The notes beneath the pieces are model-generated. The model was not told the DNA's origin, did not search any database, and saw nothing but the letters and a program-made list of their open reading frames with translations. DNA of 64,000 nucleotides, from contig CM042035.1 of NCBI GenBank assembly GCA_023525975.1, positions 30,223,001 through 30,287,000 on the forward strand, read 5' to 3'. Shown piece after piece: positions 10,911 through 22,516 of the stretch. The position numbers and the translations under genes are program-made. The DNA comes from Smallanthus sonchifolius. Taxonomy: Eukaryota; Streptophyta; Magnoliopsida; Asterales; Asteraceae. Position 1 is the stretch's first letter, and each line of letters begins with the position of its first letter.

Positions 10911-12256
10911 GCAAGCTCATTCCAAGCATTTAGGTGTTCAAGATCGGGTTAGTGGAAGCCCTGGTGCTTTGATAGGCCGAAACTCTCTCGATTTTGTTCC
11001 ATTTTTAGCTTTTTTCTTTATTTATTTTCCTTTTCTAGTTTTGTAATATGGAATAATTATTCTCATCCAAGTAAACAAGAGGCAACCTATACCCACTTTC
11101 CCTTGGTGTTAGGTCATTTCCACACAGTGTCTAAGGGTAAGTGGCATGATTTGTATAGTCATTCGTGGCTAGTCCTCTTGCATTACTTAGGTTGGTTAAA
11201 CTTTGTGTAGTTAATGAAGTATTTTTAGTATGTTATGTTCTTAAAGTCTTTCTTTTAATTTATCTCAAAAAGACAAGAATAAGTAATCTTTAAACCGGCT
11301 TAATAATCTTAAATCTTGTGAGTTACTTAAGCAAGACTTCTTGTTTGGGGAGCTTATTCGAGTTTGTACAGTCTATATACCAATCTTGGTGCTACCAAGG
11401 GCCTGGTTAGTATAGATTTAACATTATGGGTTGATTGGAGGTTTGGGTATTCAACGAGTCATTCGAGTCTTAGCTGGACCTTGTGGTTCGTGTCAGTATT
11501 TCTCTATTTCTCTTGTGTTGGCTTGCATAGGACTTCTAGCGGGAGCCATGAGGTTTAACATTGATAAGAAAAGTTATATTTATCTAAAATATATGTATAA
11601 GTAAAGACGACTATTTTAAGAATATAAATTGTTAGGTCTGAGCGTTCATAAAGTAGATTTGGAGGAGGATGAGCATTCCAACTTTCCATAAGAAGTTACA
11701 CAACATGGCGTACGCCTGTATAGTCTTAGTCCGGATAATAAATCACGGGACAACCGACGAAGGTGAGACTCCGTTAGGATCCCGAGACTTATTAGAAGCA
11801 GTTGGCCAACTGTATCCACGGATTCGTTAACAAATACTAACTCCCCTATCGAAAGGGTTAGTACTAGTAACTTTGACCAACCTTACAAAAAAAATACAAC
11901 ATTAATTAACAAGTGATAATATCCCGAGTAACATGTTAAATGAGATGATAATCCTAATTTCTTTTCTTTTCCTTTTTACTTTCTTTTAAACAAAACCCCT
12001 TTTTCAACTTATTATCCTAGTTAGACAATAGGGGATGAGTAAGAAATCCGTGTACATGGTTTGATACTTGGTTTTACCCAGACTATACTACGCTGTGATA
12101 GGTTCACTTGCATGTTGTATGTGTGTTTAGTGTTGTATGTGTGTTTAGTTGAAGTATTTATCATTTTAGTTCATAAATTTAAAACCTGATTTTGTATAAC
12201 TCTAAACAGAACATTAAAGATATATATTATATCACTCATATTTGGCATCAAGTTTT

Positions 12257-12274
12257 TGGTGTCATTACTAGGGA
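12257..12274 (+). other. Degenerate primer-binding site after LTR B
   Basis: TGGTGTCATTACTAGGGA sits 6 nt after the LTR end, exactly where element 2 has TGGCGCCGTTGCCGGGGA. Several transitions have destroyed the match to tRNA-Asp. The internal region then runs into a copia remnant within about 100 bp. Confidence 0.6.
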
Positions 12275-12369
12275 CATATTTATATATTTTTTTTATATAT
12301 ACACTATAAAAACATGCTATCAGAGTACATAAAGAATTAATTAAGTTCTATACTTGTCTAATATCCCCC

Positions 12370-13860
12370 CTTCAAATGGAACGGTGGTGGCAAGACCAAG
12401 CATGGAAATCAAACTGTGGTTGAGAGAGGCTCTTTGTAAAAATGTCTGCAACCTGTAGCTTGGTTGAAACAAACTAGGTATGCAGCTAACCGGAGGTAAC
12501 AAGCTCCCGAATTAAATGGTAGTTAAGTTCAATATGTTTTGCACATTTATGAGAGACCGGGTTTTGAGTTTGTAAGAGAGCACACTTGTTGTCACAAAGT
12601 AGGATTGGTCAATCAGGAGGAAGAGCATGCAGTTCATGAAGGAGATGGGTAATCTAAATAATTTATGCGGCGGTGTTGGCCATAGCACGATACTCGGATT
12701 CACAGCTTGATCGAGAGACGATGGGTTATTTCTTAGCACTCCAAGAAACAAGATTACCACCGTGAAAGATGGAGTAACCGTAAGTAGATCGGAGAGTTTC
12801 AATACATCTAGCTCAGTCAGCATCCGAGTATCCAAGAAGAGAAGTGCGAGTTGGTCTTGAGAATGTAAAACCATATGCAAGGATGCCTTTGACATATCGA
12901 AGAATGCGTTTGACATTCTGAAAATGTGTAGTGGTCTGATTAATGGGTGAAGTGGGCTCAGGTGTATTGGGCTAAGTTGCTATACTAGTATATGTATCAC
13001 AACAGGTTGGGAAATGTTAGTGTTGTAGTGGTACGTCTGGTTTAACAGTTGAAGTGGGCTCCGTAGGAGCTGGTCTAGTACATGGGGTTTTGTTTGATGG
13101 GTAATGATCCAAAAGGGTGTGTAATGGGATGAGGGTTAAGTCATGCCGAGAATCGTTATTTTTAAATGGAAAGGTGCGTTCATCAAACCGAGCATGACGA
13201 GTTATGTAAACTCAAGAAGTGATCGGGCTGAGACGTTGGTACCCATTGTATTGGGAACAATATCCCATGAAGATGCACGGGAAGCTACGGGGAGCCAATT
13301 TTTTAGCCAAATAGTCACGGCCATAGCGATACACACGGCAAGCAAAGGCACATAAATTATTGTTGATAGGCTTTCTATTAAATAGAAGCTCGAAAGGTGA
13401 CTTGTCATTTAATATTTTGATGGGTAGTCGGTTAGTACATAAACCATTGTGCTAAAAGCTTCCACCCAATACAATGCAGGAACATGGCCATTAAAAAGCA
13501 TCAACAAATCGGTCTCAACTACATGTCGATGTTTTCTTTCGACCTATCCATTTTTTTGTGGGGTATATGAACAAGATAACCAGTGAAATGTGCCATTATT
13601 TCAAATAATTTTCGAACATATTAATTTTTCGTGAGAATTGAGTTTGTAAAAGATTCACGAAGAGGTTAAAATGTCATAAAGATTTCGTTTTTAGGGAATA
13701 GAACCAAGTGAATCGAGAAACAGCGTCCACAAATATAACATAATATCGATAGGCATCAACTGATGTTACCGGAGATGGACCCCAGAAATCATAATGGATC
13801 AAATCTGGTGGTTTAAGTGCCCATTGGTCATTAAGTTCAAATGATAAACTAAATCTATTA
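12370..13860 (-). pseudogene. Ty1/copia pol remnant: integrase joined to RNase H
   Basis: Read on the minus strand from 13830 downwards. The integrase core shows HYDFWGPSP and FVDAVSRFTWFY. Then come the integrase C-terminal motifs SPFELLFNRKP, the APRSFPCIFMGY block and VYITRHARFDE near 13145. RNase H follows at about 12930-12380: LLGYSDADWARC, SSCESEYRAMA and CDNKCALLQ. Reverse transcriptase, normally between them, is missing, so about 200 bp of linker (12930-13140) bridges a large deletion. Stops and frameshifts are frequent. The plus-strand open frame at 13143-13355 is only the antisense shadow. Confidence 0.75.
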
Positions 13861-13959
13861 CAAATTCATGCTTTCAAGCAAAAATTGACTAAACCATAAA
13901 CTAAATCACAGGGATGTTAGTCTTCTCAGCAACATCCACCTAACCAAACGTTCCAAGCC

Positions 13960-14733
13960 CTTCAGGCTTCATATCTTCTCTTTACCTTTATTACCTTATG
14001 TGCAAACTAAAAGTCAGTTAACGCTGGTGAGTTTAAGTTTTCAAAACATTTATCATAGAACTTTTCTATCTGATGACATTCATATAAAAGTAATTTAACA
14101 AAAAAAAATACAATACAATACTAAGTAAATACATCACAATAAAATATGTAATAACATACTTAGTCATTTCAATGCTCTGTTACTTAAGTCATACATTATA
14201 TGTCTACCATCATTTTCATTCTTTACTGTCCACAAAGGACCTCTTATGTCCACAATAGACTTATTTTGTCCAAAAAGGACACACTTTCATTGAAAGTATT
14301 GTTCCCTAAGGCTCAACGTCCAAAGGCTAATACTCACCTCTTATGTCCACAAAGGACCTCTTTTAAAACACCTTACTTATATTCTCATTATTTTGTCAGA
14401 GTTTTATATGGGGAAAATGGTCCCAGATTTTTCAAAACCTTGTCACTATAATGACAAAGGTATATTTTATTATAAATATTGTTTTTACATACAATATTAC
14501 ATTATACATAACATATGGATTCTTCAACTCTGACGGCCACGTCCTCAGAAGCTCTATTCCACGTGCCATTTTCTTTCAGTGTTTGAAAAACATTTTTACG
14601 TTAGGTTACATTAAGTAAGTACACTGTGTCGTTTATTTTATTACTCATTTTAGGCCCTTCCGCCTCATAGACTCGGCACCTTTACCAGGTCCTTCCGCCA
14701 ATAGACTCGACACCTTTTTATTTAGGCCCTTCC
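13960..14733 (-). repeat. T1 chromovirus LTR, piece 3 (distal end)
   Basis: Continuation of the T1 LTR beyond the solo LTR at 14734. It contains 'gttaacgctggtgagtttaag' (minus: aaactcaccagcg), also seen in other Tekay-like LTRs here. It also has reiterated 'tgtccacaaaggacctctta' blocks (14220-14370) and the 14430-14640 stretch homologous to 7505-7720. The outer boundary next to the copia remnant is not resolved and is given approximately. Confidence 0.5.
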
Positions 14734-17072
14734 TGTGACACCCGACAAATTCAGGATAAATCCGCTAATTCAAATCCCGTTATCTCGTAACTCAGTTAAC
14801 CAATTTCAAATCACAAGGACTAAACCTGTCATAAAGTCAAACATTTACATAGAAACTGCAGGGACTAGTCCTACTAATACCCAAAACCCGATTTGTTGAC
14901 TTTCCAAAGTTAAAATCAGACTTGTTTGATCCAAATTCAAACCCATAACCGAACAACTGTTCCAATTCGTGGTTGTTAATCATAGTATTGATGATGTCAA
15001 TCATCAATGAACCGTTTCCATGCGTTTTAACTCTCCCATGATTGTGAATTAAGAACACTAAAACCTTAACCGTCGACCTCTAGCAAAAACCATCGAATTC
15101 TAGGAAATCCGATAACCATTTACAATCAAACATTCTGCATACCTTAGTCGCATTCCTCTGGAAATTTTGCACAACTCAATTAGGCCGAGACACAATCGAA
15201 GTCGCCGGAGACCAAGCCACGCAAATTCGGAACTCATTTTAGTAGAGCGCCGTCAACTCGAAACCATTTCTGGTAATCAAACACTCTCTCAGTTTCGTTT
15301 GATTGAAAGCCCCATCATATCCAGGGCTCACAACATCGAATCAATCATGATCAAGATCTAGGGTTCATCGCATAGTAGGTTTAATAGAACCAAGATCTAG
15401 ACACAACCTCAATCAAAATAAACTATATGAGTAGTTTCGCAATATCCTAATCAGTAAAGGCCCCATGATTCCAACTCCAAACATTATTGAATTTAATCAA
15501 ATCAATCCTAAGTTCAAACCTAGGGTTTTTGGTTTTCAAAACTAGAATTAACGACCTTAGACCTAATGATTTTGCAATTAAACTTGTCCACAGATTCGCA
15601 TAAGACTGTTTAACAAAACCCCTATGTTATTTTGTTCAATCGCGATCGAATTCATTGGAATTGGGTCTGGTTTTGGTTCAGATCGTGTAAAGGGGCAGAA
15701 CACAGTGGGGTTAAGGGTTAAAACCATTTGAAACAGGCTTTTGTTGTGAGACCCTAGTGGGCGGGACTAGTTAGAGTGTGTGGTTGTTGTGGTAGAGACC
15801 CCGGTTTGATTCTCTCTAACCACATTTGTTTTTCTGAGCAGATTTAAATTATATTTTTTTATACAAAATCATTTCCATTGTTATTATAATGCTATATTAA
15901 TATGTTTTGACTCCTGAAAACACCCGTATGCTCGGGATTGAAATTATAACTCATTTTAAATGTTATTTCCACATTAAAAATAATATAATTATTTATATTA
16001 TTCCTTAAACCATTATTTAATTCACAAAAACGCGCAAACATTTATTTTGTATTAATATTTTGCGTTTGGTGACGTTTTGTACGTACCACGTCCATTTTAG
16101 ATATTAAACTAGGGATTCTCTTATCCCAAGGAAAGAAATGTCTACTCGTTAATCTTAAACATATTTAGAACATCTGATTTGTCCCGTATCGTCGTCACAA
16201 AATCCTATGTGTTCCTAACTGTCATAAATCATATTCTAGGGCATTCGTAGACTGTCCACGTGCTATCTGTTTGTGGTTTTGTTGCATCCTTGTGTGGTGC
16301 TAATTACCTATGCTTTACACAACTTAGGTGAGTTTCACAGCCCTTTTACTGTTTTTAAATTAGGGGGAGAAAACATGACGCAAACATATGATTACTGTAG
16401 TTCTTATATTATCACTTCTTAAACTAAGCGTAACACTCTATCATGAAAGTCCTTACATATCGAACCGTTTAACATGAACTTAGCAAGGTAATCTTGAGTA
16501 GTACTACTGGGTTTGACAAACCCCACCCTCGTTAGTCGCGCTAACTCGATCGGAGGTCGAATGGGTGTAATATTGACCTAAGACATCACCATTGTTGATA
16601 GACATGGTGGAAGGCATTCAAACACAACAAACAGTCAGCTTCGGTTGCGAGCGCTTTAGTATACATGAACATAGGTTAGCTACCTATTGATATATAATGA
16701 TTGTACATAATCTGGCAAACACTATTACAAACCAAAACCTGTGAACTCACCAACCTATTATTGACATATTTTCTTAATTTTTTATCAGGTCACTAAGGCA
16801 TAGGTGCACACTAAGGACATTCATCGGAGTCCTATTATTAGTGCAAACATTAATCAAACATTAAAATATTTAACTTCTTTCATTAAACTTGACTTTGGGC
16901 GCGTTTATTTTGCGTATTAAATACTTAACAACTATCGCTTCCACATTTACTCTGAACATTAATGGTTTTAAATAAACGTTAATAGTTTTGTTTGACGTAA
17001 CTAATGACTGAGATCCTGGTTTGTCACACGCCTCGCGGTAAAACTCTGATAGTGGATTTTGGGGGTGTGACA
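14734..17072 (-). repeat. Solo LTR of a Tekay-like gypsy element, TSD CTTCC
   Basis: 2339 bp. The left end is TGTGACACCC and the right end GGGTGTGACA. It is flanked by perfect 5-bp duplications CTTCC (14729-14733 and 17073-17077), so insertion and later LTR-LTR recombination are well supported. The minus-strand start TGTCACACCCCCAAAATCCAC and text such as TTGTCAAACCCAGTAGTACT match the plus-strand LTR at 55358-58985, giving the orientation. It lies inside the T1 LTR and is therefore younger. No gene inside; short open frames (14837, 15167) are not supported. Confidence 0.85.
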
Positions 17073-17761
17073 CTTCCGCCCGTAGGCTCGGCACCTTTTC
17101 CATATTTATTCATAGGGCAATTCCGTGTCATAGACTCGGCACAATTTTTAGCCCTGGAGGCTATTCAATTACAAGGCCATTTCTCCTTGTAGGCTCGACA
17201 CCCTGTTCCCATTGGTACCTTGAGTGTCAATGACTCACAGCCTCCCTATTTATCAAGCATTTATTTATACCATGCATATTTACTTTCTTATGCATTTTTA
17301 TTCTTGATTTCATCCCAACCGATCCGCACCTTAAAACTTCATAACGGTTTCTCCATGATGAACTAAAGAGGTTTATATTTAGGAAGTATTAGTGGTGTAT
17401 CCACCACCCCTTTAATGTTTCGTGAGTACTTCGTTATTCCATTTTAGGGTTTTGACTCGTTCTCATCACACATTCACATTTAACACGTATAGCATGACTC
17501 TTTATCATGCATTCACATATTCTTATTTAGTACACATTGCATGTTTGCATATCATGCATTGGTTGACCTCTTGTCATAATTTCATACTCAACCCTACTTT
17601 AATTCTTTATATAGGTTTCTCCATGTTACTTTAAGTAGGTTTATATATAGGGTGTACAAGCGGCGTACCCACCACCCCTTTAACGTCTCATGAATACTCA
17701 TTTACTTAAAATTAAGCTTTTTCCCATTTATTCTCGTTTATCTAATAGCATCACTTCTTCA
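17073..17761 (-). repeat. T1 chromovirus LTR, piece 2
   Basis: Resumes exactly after the CTTCC duplication with 'cgcccgtaggctcggcacc', matching the text before 14734. It holds the repeated block 'ggtttctccatg...ggtttatat...gtaccaccacccctttaa' at about 17345 and 17615, also present in T2 (8208, 8633) and in piece 1 (26115). It is interrupted at 17762 by element 2. Confidence 0.6.
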
Positions 17762-19381
17762 TGATATGTTGCAAAGCACACATGTATTTCCGCCATGTTT
17801 CGAATCGTTTTAACCAGTTTTGTATTCGTTTTGAGTCGTTTATGGTTTGTATTGAGTCTACTTTGTGTTCACAGGTGCTCGAGATAATAATGAGGGAAAA
17901 CCCGAAGAAACCGAGCACAAGAATAAAGTCCAGGGTTCAAAAGTGAAAAAATCTGAAGTTCTAGTCTATCGCGTTACGCCAAGACAAGAAGGAATTCCAT
18001 CGCGGTACGTGAGGGAGAGGAGAAACCAGCCCAGCTAGTTTGGCCCTCGCGGTATGCGAGGGGCTTGACCATTTCTCTCGCGGTACGCGAGAGAGTCGTA
18101 TTCCAGGAAAATTTTGTAAAACCAAATTTAATAGAATTGTAATCCAATAATCAAGGAGGTTCGTATTCTTGCCGTCTAAGGGGAGTCCAGAGGCGATTTT
18201 GAGAGCTTGGAAGAGAAATCAAGTGAAAGTTTCGAGCTTTTGGATCCAGGTTTGTCAATTGAACATTCTAGGTTTTCAAGATTCGATTTTTAATGCTTGT
18301 TTCTGAGTTTAATGACTATGTTTGTGTTTAATGCTTCTGTTCTAGTTGTTTTGAGCATGATCTTAGGGTAAAACCTTAATACTGCCTAGGTCAATCGATG
18401 AATTCTTGTTAAAGTTTGAATTTTTTACTGGTTTTGATTTCGTTTGTTGAATTTATGATTTTCTAATGATCTTATTATGATAATTATGATCAATATGCAT
18501 GTTTGAATCTGATTGTGTAATTTATTCTTAATTCCTTGCATTGATTGTGGTTGTCTGCCAGTTTGATTAGCGTATCTAGGTCTTATGGTTTGTGATTTTG
18601 GTGGTTTGCTAGACGTAGTAGCCATAGGAATTCTTGTTGCTTGCTGATTGGAGTTAAGTGTGTGTCCTAGTTCAATACCGGAGAGGTGAGAAGTAGTCAG
18701 TTAGTCTTCTTCATTAGTAATCTGAGTGTCAACTGTCTGAGAGGAAGTTGGTTTAGGTGTCTAGTGATTGTTACTAGTCTGAATCATAGTTGTTATATTA
18801 GGATTACCCCATGCATTCTTTGAGTGTATTGTGGGCGGTGAGACTGAGAGGTAATCCGTTCATTTGGGTACTTGATCATAGTTGGAAATACCTGAGAAGT
18901 GATCCATCCATCTTGTAAGTTTAGTACACTTTAGGTAGCTTAGTTGGTGACACCCTGAGAGTGATTAGGGATCCACTAGGTTGTCTTTAGCAGTTGTCCT
19001 TAGAAACCTAGATCAATCATAGTTCTAGAACCAGTAGAAGTTGTTCTTTGTGAGTAGGATTCCGACCTAGGTAGTGTTCTTCTATATCCTGATTTCACCT
19101 TTGTTCTTGTCTTGGTAGCTTGATTCGTTCTTAGTTTATTGCATTCCTAGTGATAATCTTTAGTGTAGTAAACCCCCCAAACCAAATCATCTTTAGTTCG
19201 AGTCAGAGTCTAGTTTTGTTATTCAGTGTCTCTAGGGTCCGATAATCCGGTTTACCATTAAGCTGTACTACACTCGATAGGTACACTTGCCTGTTAGTTT
19301 TAGTTCTAGGGTATTCCTTTTATTACTTAGGAGTCTAGGTTAGGTTTTGTTAGTTTTATATAAACCGTCTGGATGACATCA
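17762..19381 (+). repeat. 5' LTR of element 2
   Basis: Starts TGATATGTTGCAAAGCACAC and ends GGATGACATCA. TGATGT/ACATCA inverted termini are perfect in the 3' LTR and nearly so here. CTCGCG-GTA-CGCGAG dyads lie at 17973-18095. It is related to the solo LTR at 40950-42062 and the fragment at 57046-58095. Confidence 0.85.
17973..18093 (+). repeat. CTCGCGGTACGCGAG dyad array, element 2 5' LTR
   Basis: Copies: TCGCGTTACGCCA (17973), ATCGCGGTACGTGAGG (about 17999), CCCTCGCGGTATGCGAGGG (18044-18062) and CTCTCGCGGTACGCGAGAG (18075-18093; 8-bp arms, centre GTA). Outer arm bases differ between copies yet pair within each copy. No clear TATA box follows; AT-rich text begins about 20 bp later. Confidence 0.85.
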
Positions 19382-19387
19382 AGTTTT

Positions 19388-19405
19388 TGGCGCCGTTGCC
19401 GGGGA
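19388..19405 (+). other. Primer-binding site (tRNA-Asp) of element 2
   Basis: TGGCGCCGTTGCCGGGGA is complementary to the 3' end of plant tRNA-Asp over 18 bases (established for Athila). It lies 6 nt after the LTR. Confidence 0.9.
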
Positions 19406-19733
19406 CACTTGGCAATAGCAATATTAGCTTTGACTAGTTCTTCATTTGATTTTTTGTTTATTTTTTTTCTTTAAGTCTATTCTGTGTGCCTGTCTTCTGT
19501 GTTACTTGCATGTCTAACTTAGAATCGAGTCTTTCTGTCTTTGAGTCTTTTGTTTCTTCTTATCTTGAGTCATTCTATTTACGCACCATACTCGCTCGCA
19601 GGGATCACCTCCTTATTCAGCTTTCCTAGAGCCCGAGCGAGAGCTTCACGAGCGCACCCATGACTTTCGGGAGCATCTGAAAGAGCTGTGCAAAACTCAG
19701 GTACGTTCTACCAGCCCCATTCCATTTCCTACC

Positions 19734-20940
19734 ATGGGCGACGTTGATCCACTAGCAAGACGTACTGTACACCAGAGGGCCATTGATGGGGTCACGGGCG
19801 TGAGATCTTCGATTACTCGCCCCGCCATTCCTAATGTCAATTCTTGGCAGATCCCATCACATGTCATGAGTACGATCACTCATGCTACCCAGTTCATGGC
19901 CTTGAGGATGAGGATGCACCCGGACATGTGTCCCGCTTTGCGCGCATATGTGATACCTTCAATATCACAGGTGTATCTAAGGACGCAATCTACTTGTGTC
20001 TCTTCCCAGTCTCGCTCTCTAGAGGTGCTTCTACTTGGCTCGATAATCTTTCGGACAACTCGATCACCACTTGGGAGATCTCGAAGCCAAGTTCTTTAAG
20101 AAATACTATCCACCTTCCAGGTCCGCTCGCCTTAGGGATCAAATCCATTCCTTCCGGATGGATCCTGACGAGCCCTATCACATGGCGTGGGAGCGATTCA
20201 ATGTGCTATTGAGTCGATGTCCCCAGCACGGTCTTTCTGACTGGGCGATAGTGGAGAAGTTTTATAATGGCCTCACCTTCGAGAAGCAGTAAATGTTTAA
20301 TACAACTGCGGGAGGCCATAACATGGAAAAGTTTGAGAATGCTGAGTGCGAGGAGATGTTCGAGAGCTTCGCTCAAGCCAAACAGCAGTACCCATCTTCT
20401 AGGACTTCTATTCCTAGTGCTAGAGCACCCACCACGTCTCCTAGAGGTGTGCATCAGGTCACTCCTAATTCTAGCGTGGCTGCTGCCCTCGCCTCTATGG
20501 CTAATGAGGTTAAGGAGCTGAAGCTTAATGCTCAGCGGTGTTAAGTGTGTAGGGGAGACCACGACATCCGTTATTGCCCAGTGAATAATCAAGAGCAGGT
20601 GAGCTATGCTGGCAACCAACACCAGAACCGAGGGTACAACAACTACAATTCATTTGACTCGGGATGGAGATCTAGACATAACCCACCAGGGTTCAATGGC
20701 CGCCAACAGTTTCAGCAGCCTGGAGGAAAGACAGGACCGAGCACGGGAAGCAGTGTTGACACGACTTCGATCAAAGAAATGCTTGAGACTCAGACACGGA
20801 TGCTTTCTCACCTAGTCCAGCAGGACAGGGATGCTAGGCAGAGATTGGATGGCCACGACACTTTACTGAAGAATCAGCAATAGGCATTCCATGATTTGCA
20901 ACGCACAGTTGAGAACATCGCTAAGAGTCTGAAGGATTGA
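19734..20940 (+). pseudogene. Element 2 gag
   Basis: Gag polyprotein in two frames plus stops. 19844-20050 gives DAPGHVSRFARICDTFNITG and DAIYLCLFPVSL. The retrotransposon-gag core continues in another frame from 20071 (GDLEAKFFKKYYPPSRSARL, WERFNVLLSRCPQHGLSDWA). A stop at 20290, a second at 20542 just before the zinc knuckle VCRGDHDIRYCPV, and a third at 20881 interrupt it. Past the knuckle comes a Gln/Asn-rich tail and a heptad-like end (LETQTRMLSHLVQQDRDARQ). The order matches Athila gag, but as it stands only fragments could be made. Confidence 0.8.
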
Positions 20941-21189
20941 TAGGGAGGTCAATCTTCAGGCTTCAACGCTTCAGTGATGGCCATGTCGGTCAGGAGTGTG
21001 GAGGAGAAAGAGGATGCAGAGGATGACTCCCACTCCAGCAAGTACAACATTCCGTCACCGGAGGAGATCAAGAAGATTGACTGGAAGGCTCGATTTGCTG
21101 AGATCGACGCCAAGATGGCTGAAGATCATGTGGATGAGGAGAAGATAGTTGAGGTGCCTGTCTAGAAGGCAGAGGAGGAGAAGAATGGG

Positions 21190-21984
21190 GTGGAGATGAA
21201 GACCCCCAAGATTGACCTGACGCGTGTTCCCTACCCAACATGTTTGCTGCCATTTAAGCAAGGTAGGGAACAAAGTCACCTCCTTGACTTGTTTAAACAA
21301 CTAAAGGTCAATCTTCCGCTGATAGAGACCCTCAAGCAAATGCCAAAGTATGGCAAGTTCCTTAAAGATCTTCTTTCCAACAAGAAGAAGCTCGAGGAGG
21401 TCTCTAAAGTCTCACTTAGTGAGCAATGTTCTGCGGTGGTGCAGAACAAGCTGCCAGAGAAACTGGGAGATTCGGGTCGTTTCATGATCCCATGTCACCT
21501 AGGCAGTTTTCCTTTACACCACGCGTTGGCCGACTTAGGTGCTAGCATCAATCTGATGCCATATTCTCTTTATAAACAGATAGACCTAGGCGAACCACAG
21601 CCGACGCGCATGAGCATTTCCTTGGCTGACCGTTCAGTCAAGTATCCACAGGGAATTGTGGAGAATCTGTTAGTGAAAGTAGGCAAATTTGTCTTCCCCG
21701 TGGATTTCGTCATTCTAGACATGGAGGTGGATAATGGAGTCCCATTCATCTTAGGGCGTCCATTCTTGCGCACTGACAAGGCAGTGATCGATGTCTTTGA
21801 CGGGAAACTCACACTTCGTGTGGGGGATGAGTCATTAATATTTGATACCACACAGTCTATGGGGGATGTTGGCGAGCATAGCCACTCCGTGTACATGCTT
21901 GATTCCTTCATGGACTATCATCAGGACCCTGATCCGCTAATAGAAGTTGGTGAACCCGGGCCTAATTTAAAAAGAACCATCTGA
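21190..21984 (+). CDS. Element 2 aspartic protease (retropepsin) ORF
   Basis: An open frame of 264 codons, the longest intact retroelement frame in element 2. The N-terminal part has the Athila spacer (MPKYGKFLKDLLSNKKKLEE, VVQNKLPEKLGDSGRFMIPC). The retropepsin domain shows the catalytic HALADLGASINLMPYSLY at about residues 110-127, then SLADRSVKYPQG and the C-terminal flap-return motif VPFILGRPFLRT near 190. It would process Gag after translation. The upstream in-frame region (20974-21165) is the same polyprotein before a stop at 21163, so the ATG used here is only the first after that stop. It ends where pol would normally continue into RT. Confidence 0.75.
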   Translation: MEMKTPKIDLTRVPYPTCLLPFKQGREQSHLLDLFKQLKVNLPLIETLKQMPKYGKFLKDLLSNKKKLEEVSKVSLSEQCSAVVQNKLPEKLGDSGRFMIPCHLGSFPLHHALADLGASINLMPYSLYKQIDLGEPQPTRMSISLADRSVKYPQGIVENLLVKVGKFVFPVDFVILDMEVDNGVPFILGRPFLRTDKAVIDVFDGKLTLRVGDESLIFDTTQSMGDVGEHSHSVYMLDSFMDYHQDPDPLIEVGEPGPNLKRTI

Positions 21985-21994
21985 TTGGGCAGTT

Positions 21995-22516
21995 GTGTTA
22001 GAGACATTATTGGATGAGCCGGACGAATACGGCGATGAGAAGCCTGATGATCTGCTTGGAATGATGGCAAAGTTGTATGAGATCATAGGCACAACCCCAA
22101 GTGTGGGGAAGTTGGTGGAAATTGTAGAGGATCCCGGAGATCCCGGTGGAGGTTTAGAGATCATATCCATAGTTAATCCCATTTCTGAACCACCGCTCAT
22201 TACTGTCGTGCACTCTGAGAGGGTGAGTGTTGACCCGACCATTAGTTCCAATACTCCTAGGTCTAGACCACCCCGTGAGAGAATCCTTGTGTTGAGAGAC
22301 GTAGGTGAGTTAGAGAGAGTGAAAATCCCAAGTGTGGGGACGTCTAGGGATGACAGATTACTTGGTTATTTGATGCATATCATTTTTGGATCGGGTAGAT
22401 ATAAGCTACGGTGGAAGGAGTGGAGTGACGGCTGTGAAAAGAGTTCTGTGCTTGATAGGGATTTGAGTGTGATAAGTCTGTGCACGATCGGGAGACCACG
22501 GAGGAGGCTTGTTTGA
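21995..22516 (+). CDS. Unrecognised ORF replacing RT in element 2
   Basis: 173 codons, acidic at the N-terminus (LLDEPDEYGDEKPDDLLGM), then Pro/Glu-rich text and a basic C-terminus. It shows no RT, RNase H or integrase motif. The early part may be the acidic linker that in Athila lies between protease and RT; element 1 has comparable acidic text at 6480-6650. If so, the deletion starts inside this linker and the remainder is derived from 3' sequence. Coding status is uncertain. Confidence 0.35.
   Translation: MLETLLDEPDEYGDEKPDDLLGMMAKLYEIIGTTPSVGKLVEIVEDPGDPGGGLEIISIVNPISEPPLITVVHSERVSVDPTISSNTPRSRPPRERILVLRDVGELERVKIPSVGTSRDDRLLGYLMHIIFGSGRYKLRWKEWSDGCEKSSVLDRDLSVISLCTIGRPRRRLV

Larger units (their letters stand above)
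10524..12250 (+). repeat. LTR B (Athila-like, second subfamily)
   Basis: About 1.73 kb, starting TGATATGTTATAC and ending TTGGCATCA. It is preceded by a polypurine tract and followed by 6 nt plus a decayed tRNA-Asp binding site, so it is flanked by internal sequence on both sides. It matches LTR C (48095-49832, opposite strand) along its length, including 'catggtttgatacttggtt' and 'actatactacgctgtgata'. The U3 has TGCACGGTCGTGCA dyads before a TATA-like CTATAAGTA. Confidence 0.75.

Noticed and set aside
10741..10929. Small frames on both strands in LTR B
   Set aside because: Overlapping opposite-strand frames across the palindromic array; symmetry produces them.
13143..13408. Open frames on both strands at this site
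   Set aside because: The plus-strand frame is antisense to copia integrase text; the minus-strand one is in a shifted frame of the same pseudogene.
21570..22251. Minus-strand frames of 94-113 codons
   Set aside because: Antisense shadows of the element 2 protease frame and the following ORF.
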